Shown here: piece by piece, positions 59,690 through 64,000 of the stretch
Layout: each line of letters starts with the position of its first letter
How positions within the stretch are numbered: position 1 is the first letter of the stretch
From: Sulfuricurvum sp.
GTDB lineage: Bacteria; Campylobacterota; Campylobacteria; Campylobacterales; Sulfurimonadaceae
Direction: 5' to 3'
NCBI GenBank assembly: GCA_030692765.1
Contig: JAUYUB010000001.1
Span: 105,032 to 169,031 of the forward strand
Length of the DNA stretch: 64,000 bases
The notes under the pieces: generated by a model
What the model was told of the DNA's origin: nothing
Seen by the model: only the letters and a program-made list of their open reading frames with translations
Database searches by the model: none
Translations under genes and position numbers: made by a program

Positions 59690-61207
59690 ACGCATTATTG
59701 CAGCACCCAGCATTCCATACGCCAACTCATTAATCCCACCCATCCATGCGCCCATGGCTCCTAATGACAGTATTAACGCTACCACAATGGGCCGTAATGC
59801 ACTCTGGATATTTTGTTTGATACTCTCTACTTGCAAATGCGATAATTCTACAACCAACTCTCCACGGCTGGCACGACGAAGCGTTTCACGAGCTGCATGC
59901 AAATCATCTGGTAAGTGTTTAATCTCATCAATAATACTCTCTAAAAGTGAATCTTTCATTCCAAGGGCACGAGGAATATTACGCTGTAAAATAGGAAGAA
60001 TATCTTTGATTCCGTTAAAATTTTCGATGTACGTTGTCCCAAGTCCTTCAACGATCGCACTCACACGCAAGATATAGATCGCTTCCTGAGGAAGCTTGAA
60101 AGGAAGATTTCGAGTTTGTTCCAATACCTGAAAAGCAAGCTCTTGCATACTGCTGCTATCGAGGGAATCGTTGGCAAATATCTCAAACATACGCTGTGTA
60201 AATTCTGCGAGTTCTGCCGTAGGGGCATCATACGCAACTGTACCTAAACGCTTTGAGGCACTGACATAGGCTTCATAATCTTGTTCATTGGCAGCACGCA
60301 GCAGCTCTATGATCGCGATGCGCGTTGGATTGGAAACCCGTTTCACCATCCCAAAATCAAGTAATATCAATTCTCCTTGGGGACTTATCAACAAATTTCC
60401 TGGATGGGGATCGGCATGAAAATAACCTTGAACCAGCATCTGATCTGTATAAAAATGGACCAGTTTGTCTATGAGAGGAATGATGTCGATACCGCTTTTG
60501 GTAATTGCTTCACGGTCATCAAAACGCCATCCTGTTTCATAACTCATTACCAGTGCATCATCACAGGAAACATGAGCATAGGGACGCGGAAAAATCACTC
60601 CTGAAGATGCATACATATGTGAAAATTTTTCCAAATTCGCCCGCTCTTGATTCATACTGCACTCTTGTACAATCATCACTGCAAATTCAGAAATAACCGA
60701 TTCAACTGAATGGCGGGTTGTATGGGAAAAAAGAGGCCTAAAGATTCGATTGAACAGTGAGACAATTCGTATATCAGCACGTACACGCTTTTCTATACCA
60801 TCACGACGCAGTTTGACCGCCACTTTTGTCTCTTCATCCAGCCATGCCTCATGAACCTGACCGATGGAAGCAGAGGCTATAGGGATAGGATTAAATTGAA
60901 CAAAAGGAAATGTTGGAAATGCTCGCTTCATGACATTATCATACTCATGCCGTGACATCGCAGGCAGATCATCATGAAGGGTTTTCAGCGCACTAAGATA
61001 CTGCGCATTAAAAAAATCATTGCGCGTAGCAAGGACTTGAGCAAGTTTTACAAAACTCGCCCCCAACTGGTTAATAGTACGGGCCAACGCTTCTGGAGAA
61101 AGTGGAGTGATCCCAAAAAACCGCTCCTTTTTTTTGATCAAAAGATAAAAAGAAAGTAGAAGCCGAAAGACACTCCAAAGACGATAGGGTGAATAAAGTA
61201 AATTCAC
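59675..61207 (-). CDS. ubiB: UbiB/ABC1-family atypical kinase
   Basis: This is a 510-residue protein. The family motifs are visible: LGASFVKLAQVLATRNDF (the KxGQ segment, here KLAQ), IASASIGQVHEAWLDEETKV (Ala-rich loop), GYFHADPHPGNLLI and ILLDFGM. Two membrane helices are at the C-terminus (VVALILSLGAMGAWMGGINE). UbiB-type proteins support biosynthesis of ubiquinone or other lipids. In this class of bacteria menaquinone is common, so a broader role in lipid-soluble cofactor or stress metabolism is more likely. It follows the phasin-like gene with a 4-nt overlap. Confidence 0.88.
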   Translation of the reverse strand: MNLLYSPYRLWSVFRLLLSFYLLIKKKERFFGITPLSPEALARTINQLGASFVKLAQVLATRNDFFNAQYLSALKTLHDDLPAMSRHEYDNVMKRAFPTFPFVQFNPIPIASASIGQVHEAWLDEETKVAVKLRRDGIEKRVRADIRIVSLFNRIFRPLFSHTTRHSVESVISEFAVMIVQECSMNQERANLEKFSHMYASSGVIFPRPYAHVSCDDALVMSYETGWRFDDREAITKSGIDIIPLIDKLVHFYTDQMLVQGYFHADPHPGNLLISPQGELILLDFGMVKRVSNPTRIAIIELLRAANEQDYEAYVSASKRLGTVAYDAPTAELAEFTQRMFEIFANDSLDSSSMQELAFQVLEQTRNLPFKLPQEAIYILRVSAIVEGLGTTYIENFNGIKDILPILQRNIPRALGMKDSLLESIIDEIKHLPDDLHAARETLRRASRGELVVELSHLQVESIKQNIQSALRPIVVALILSLGAMGAWMGGINELAYGMLGAAIMRLWYR

Positions 61208-61458
61208 TGTTTAAGCGCTTCTATGTCCTTTTTCGTCGCCAAACCGAGCTCTTCGATCACTTCTTTAATAGCCGTTTTCAGTTCCTCTTTGAGACGTGTC
61301 TCTTCATTCTCACCTTTGGTTTTCAGACTCTCTAAAAAGCTCTTGGTATCAGTGGTACTGATTTTACCTTTTTCTTCAAGCTTTTTGAGCTCTTCTTCTA
61401 CTTTCTCTTTAATCAACAATGCACCGCCTATTCCGGTATACAAAAGTTCTTTTAGCAT
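61204..61458 (-). CDS. Phasin-superfamily coiled-coil protein
   Basis: This is an 84-residue, highly charged, helical protein (LLIKEKVEEELKKLEEKGKI, later ETRLKEELKTAIKEVIEELG), typical of the phasin-related family often located next to UbiB-type genes. It has no signal peptide. The short hydrophobic start (LLYTGIGGALL) may touch a membrane. It is thought to form a coiled coil with itself or the kinase encoded next. Its stop overlaps the kinase start by 4 nt. The role is not established. Confidence 0.75.
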   Translation of the reverse strand: MLKELLYTGIGGALLIKEKVEEELKKLEEKGKISTTDTKSFLESLKTKGENEETRLKEELKTAIKEVIEELGLATKKDIEALKQ

Positions 61459-61621
61459 CTTCTACTCCTCTAATATATTTTCTAGTGTATTATAGACCTC
61501 AAAAGTGAAATGTCGGTAGAGTTTTTTTGTCAGTTCATCAAATTTTAAAATAATAGTACTAATAAAAGATGATAGCAGGCATAATGCGTAATGACTCAAT
61601 ACTAAATTTAGGAGAAAAAGT

Positions 61622-62149
61622 ATGCTTCAAAGGCTGCTATTAATCATTGGAACTATATTTATATCAGGATGTTCACACACGACTGTCCATCTTGATACAG
61701 TCTCTTCTGTCGATCTAAATCGCTATGCAGGCAAATGGTACGAAATCGCCCGTTATGAAAACACCTTTGAGAGAGGCTGTGTCGGAGCCACTGCCGATTA
61801 TACATCCTTGGACGGATCTATTGACGTCACAAACCGCTGTTACGACTCACTAGGAAAAATGACCGGTGAAGCTAAAGGAAGCGCGAAAGTGGTTCCAGAA
61901 AGTGCCAATTCAAAACTCAAAGTCAGCTTTTTCTGGCCCTTTTATGGAGATTATTGGGTAATAAAACTTGCGGATGATTATCGCTACAGTGTTGTGGGAG
62001 ATCCTTCTCGCAAATATTTATGGATCCTCGCACGTACTCCTAAGCTAAACGAGTCTGATCGGCAGGCAATTCTGACAGAACTTCCAAAATTCGGTTATGA
62101 CGCTGATAAGCTTTATTGGACCTCATACAGCGGTTTAACAAAGGAATAA
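61622..62149 (+). CDS. blc: Blc-type lipocalin lipoprotein
   Basis: This is a 175-residue lipoprotein with the signal peptide ending in FISGC (Cys 17). The lipocalin signature is GKWYEIARYENTFERGCVGA, and the rest of the barrel includes KVSFFWPFYGDYWVIKLADD, YLWILARTPKLNESDRQAIL and the C-terminal KLYWT. Blc binds lysophospholipids and fatty acids in the outer membrane and is often under stress control. The next gene overlaps its stop codon. A phylogenetically wide neighbourhood of blc with photolyase and SRPBCC genes makes a membrane-stress role likely. Confidence 0.93.
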   Translation: MLQRLLLIIGTIFISGCSHTTVHLDTVSSVDLNRYAGKWYEIARYENTFERGCVGATADYTSLDGSIDVTNRCYDSLGKMTGEAKGSAKVVPESANSKLKVSFFWPFYGDYWVIKLADDYRYSVVGDPSRKYLWILARTPKLNESDRQAILTELPKFGYDADKLYWTSYSGLTKE

Positions 62150-62613
62150 TGATGAAACTTCATGCACTTAATTATTCATGCCTGCTTCCAGCATCTCAAG
62201 AAAATGTATGCAAATTTCACATCGACACCAATAACCTTCCGCTTATCACCCCGCTATGGATCAATGTCACTATCATCAGTATGGATGACCCTATGATAGA
62301 AAAAAGTACGGTTGTTTTAGACATACGCCGATATGGAATAAAGACACGATGGGAGATGCAGATCGAAAAGCTTGACTGCCCCACCACGATTACAGATTTT
62401 ATGCTAAAAGGGCCTTTTCCTTTTTTTCGCCATGAACGACGTTTTACAGCAATGACTGCAGATTCAACCCTCATGGATGAAACCATCACCCTTGCACTGC
62501 CACTGGGATGGCTTGGAAATTTGATATTTCCGCTAATTAAGCGAGATATGGATGCAATGTTCGCGTATCGTCACCAAGCCACCCAAAATCATTTTACTTC
62601 CATGCATCCCTAA
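62149..62613 (+). CDS. SRPBCC-family (START-like) protein
   Basis: This is about 154 residues of the SRPBCC ligand-binding fold of the cyclase/dehydrase type. The start has two ATGs in a row (62149 and 62152) after an AAGGA site; either could be used. Matching parts are WEMQIEKLDCPTTITDFML and GPFPFFRHERRFTAM, with the C-terminal helix LGWLGNLIFPLIKRDMDAMF. The family binds hydrophobic ligands or lipids. It is coupled to blc. Such a pair with photolyase genes is common in several proteobacteria. Confidence 0.82.
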   Translation: MMKLHALNYSCLLPASQENVCKFHIDTNNLPLITPLWINVTIISMDDPMIEKSTVVLDIRRYGIKTRWEMQIEKLDCPTTITDFMLKGPFPFFRHERRFTAMTADSTLMDETITLALPLGWLGNLIFPLIKRDMDAMFAYRHQATQNHFTSMHP

Positions 62614-62658
62614 AACGAAATTTTACGTTTAACCCATACTCAATATCCTCTTTATATT

Positions 62659-62682
62659 AATCGCCATAAATCCTCTACGAAT
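62659..62682 (+). repeat. Copy 2 of a 24-nt intergenic motif
   Basis: AATCGCCA, then 5 bases, then CCTCTACGAAT, with two substitutions against the copy at 54171-54194. It is 48 nt upstream of the thiD ATG. Confidence 0.6.
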
Positions 62683-62730
62683 CGATCATTTATTTTTTTA
62701 CAATAACAGATATATTTCGAGGAGTTCATA

Positions 62731-63501
62731 ATGAAAGTCGTATTAACGATCGCAGGTTCTGACAGCAGTGGCGGAGCCGGAATTCAAGCCGATCTGAAAA
62801 CCTTCGAGGCATTTGGTGTCTTTGGGACATCTGCCATTACGGTACTTACTGCTCAAAACACAACCGGTGTTCAGGATATTTTTCCGCTCCCCTCAGATTT
62901 TATCAAACACCAAATCCAAAGTGTTCTCACTGACTTCGATGTCAGCGCCATAAAAATCGGAATGCTCTATGATGCGAACATTATCCGTATGGTCACGAAG
63001 CTCATTGATCCGCTTGATATACCCATCATTCTTGATCCTGTCTGTATTTCCAAAGCAGGCTCCCCTTTGCTCAAAGACGATGCCATCGATGCATTACGTG
63101 AACTTTCTCGTAAAGTGACCCTGAGTACTCCAAATCTGCATGAGGCTTATCGCCTTTATGGATACAAAGGCGAGGATATCGATTCACTCAAAATGCTTCT
63201 TTTCCATCCAGCGCCTGTGCTTATCAAACATCATGTTACGAGTACCCTTAGTACCGACTTGTTGTACATCGAAGATCAGATACAACGCTTTACTTCTGAG
63301 TTACTTGATACCAACAATCTGCACGGAACGGGATGCTCACTCTCCTCGGCGATTGCTGCCAACCTTGCTCTTGGGTATTCACTCCAAGAGGCTGTTGAGC
63401 GTTCTAAACGATTCATCACGGAGGCGATCAAAGCAGCCCCCTCTATCGGTCATGGATCAGGACCCATAAACCATAAAGTAGGAGGAAAACATGTCGCTTA
63501 A
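62731..63501 (+). CDS. thiD: Hydroxymethylpyrimidine/phosphomethylpyrimidine kinase
   Basis: This is a 256-residue ribokinase-fold enzyme. The start is VVLTIAGSDSSGGAGIQADL, followed by TTGVQDIFPLPSDFIKHQ, the DPV motif ILDPVCISKAGSPLL and the catalytic HGTGCSLSSAIAANLALG (Asp/Gly-rich anion hole). ThiD phosphorylates HMP and HMP-P in thiamine synthesis. The ATG has a GAGGAG site. It overlaps thiE by 11 nt. No TPP riboswitch was seen in the 117-nt upstream region, which instead has one copy of the 24-nt motif. Confidence 0.96.
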   Translation: MKVVLTIAGSDSSGGAGIQADLKTFEAFGVFGTSAITVLTAQNTTGVQDIFPLPSDFIKHQIQSVLTDFDVSAIKIGMLYDANIIRMVTKLIDPLDIPIILDPVCISKAGSPLLKDDAIDALRELSRKVTLSTPNLHEAYRLYGYKGEDIDSLKMLLFHPAPVLIKHHVTSTLSTDLLYIEDQIQRFTSELLDTNNLHGTGCSLSSAIAANLALGYSLQEAVERSKRFITEAIKAAPSIGHGSGPINHKVGGKHVA

Positions 63502-64000
63502 AGGCATTTATGCTATCACTGATGAGATACTCACGCCTGACAGCACGGTACTGGAGCAAGTTGAAACCGCACTCGAAGCGGGTATAAGTCTATTGCAGTA
63601 TCGCAACAAAACAGCACATGACGATGAAATCGAAACACTGTGTATCCAACTGCATGATCTTTGCCGTTTACACAATGTCCCCTTTGTCATTGATGATCGT
63701 CCCCATCTGGCTGAAAAAATAGGTGCAGAGGGGCTTCATATCGGTAAAGATGATATGAGTTTGCATGAGGCACGTGCGATTTTTACCCAAGGTTTTATCG
63801 GTGTGTCATGTTATGGCAGTATAAAAAAAGCATTGGAAGCACAAAACGAGGGAGCAGATTACGTCGCATTTGGCTCCTTTTTTCACTCTCCGACCAAACC
63901 AAAATCTGGGATCATCTCCATAAATGTCTTGGCGAAAGCCAAAGAGGCGCTCTCGATTCCTATCTGTGCTATCGGCGGCATTAACATCGACAATATCCAT
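63491..64000 (+). CDS. thiE: Thiamine phosphate synthase, 3' end cut by window edge
   Basis: This is the first 170 residues of a thiamine phosphate synthase (TIM barrel). The substrate motif SLLQYRNKTAHDDEI, the diphosphate motif VPFVIDDRPHLAEK and GLHIGKDDMSL, and the pyrophosphate loop YVAFGSFFHSPTKPKSG are all intact, and the frame ends at AIGGINIDNI at the window edge. ThiE joins HMP-PP and THZ-P. The ATG lies inside thiD and has an AGGAGG site. The typical protein is about 210 residues, so about 40 are missing. Confidence 0.93.
   Translation, partial: MSLKGIYAITDEILTPDSTVLEQVETALEAGISLLQYRNKTAHDDEIETLCIQLHDLCRLHNVPFVIDDRPHLAEKIGAEGLHIGKDDMSLHEARAIFTQGFIGVSCYGSIKKALEAQNEGADYVAFGSFFHSPTKPKSGIISINVLAKAKEALSIPICAIGGINIDNIH

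Noticed and set aside
62614..62730. TPP riboswitch ahead of thiD
   Set aside because: The region is too short and lacks the conserved CTGAGA and ACCTGATCTGG parts.
1..64000. CRISPR arrays, rRNA genes and complete insertion sequences
   Set aside because: No regularly spaced repeats, rRNA sequence or full transposase with flanking inverted repeats was seen.

Overview
The window looks like a chromosome piece of a nitrogen-fixing member of the Campylobacterota (formerly Epsilonproteobacteria), probably a Sulfuricurvum/Sulfurimonas-like organism. The reasons are moderate to low GC, a long-form TrmB, an Rrf2 gene coupled to flhA, H. pylori/C. jejuni-style sigma-54 flagellar promoters, and core genes typical of that class. 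The genus is an inference from gene content; no marker gene such as 16S is present.

Region 1 (about 1-22.4 kb) is one part of a nif cluster, almost all on the minus strand. Read in transcription order it holds nifE, then a Fic-family gene and a small membrane protein gene that sit inside what is usually nifEN, then nifN-nifX-DUF269-nifF-nifW-nifZ-ferredoxin-ferredoxin, a nif-linked rpoN, nifU, an aldo/keto reductase, a NadB/FrdA-like flavoprotein and nifT. nifA lies convergent to nifT. Divergent from nifA is an operon of thiol peroxidase, ankyrin protein, SagB-like nitroreductase, alanine dehydrogenase and a small unknown. After that come a flavodiiron protein, a short NifQ coupled to a MoxR-type ATPase, and several small unknown proteins. 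At least ten sites of the -24/-12 (sigma-54) type lie just upstream of these units. Most carry A or C instead of the usual first G of the -24 GG. The same window has a textbook sigma-54 site upstream of flgH. nifHDK, nifB, nifS and nifV are not in the window.

Region 2 (22.4-24.4 kb) is the edge of the nif region: a transposase remnant, about 340 bp of AT-rich non-coding DNA and a CAT-anticodon tRNA gene, followed by rodA.

Region 3 (24.4-50.3 kb) is mostly housekeeping: a RluD-type pseudouridine synthase, an FN3 lipoprotein, trmB, ftsE-ftsX-envC, two c-di-GMP/HDOD-type signalling proteins, flgH, yqeY, trpC, a TPR protein, a YkgJ protein, a TrmN6-like methyltransferase, kdsB, rpsO, Rrf2-flhA, a DHH phosphoesterase, an ABC-F protein and an RsuA-type pseudouridine synthase. 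Embedded in it (34.4-38.3 kb) is a four-gene operon of circularly permuted ATP-grasp, alpha-E and two aspartoacylase-family proteins, which looks like an uncharacterised peptide- or amide-modifying pathway.

Region 4 (50.3-64 kb) begins with an RsbQ-like hydrolase coupled to a PAS hybrid kinase. It continues with a group resembling light/oxidative-stress gene sets: FAD oxidoreductase, LytS/LytTR two-component pair, DUF523-DUF1722, photolyase, UbiB-like kinase, phasin-like protein, Blc lipocalin and SRPBCC protein. It ends in thiD and a truncated thiE. A 24-nt intergenic motif with only two mismatches precedes both the FAD oxidoreductase gene and thiD.
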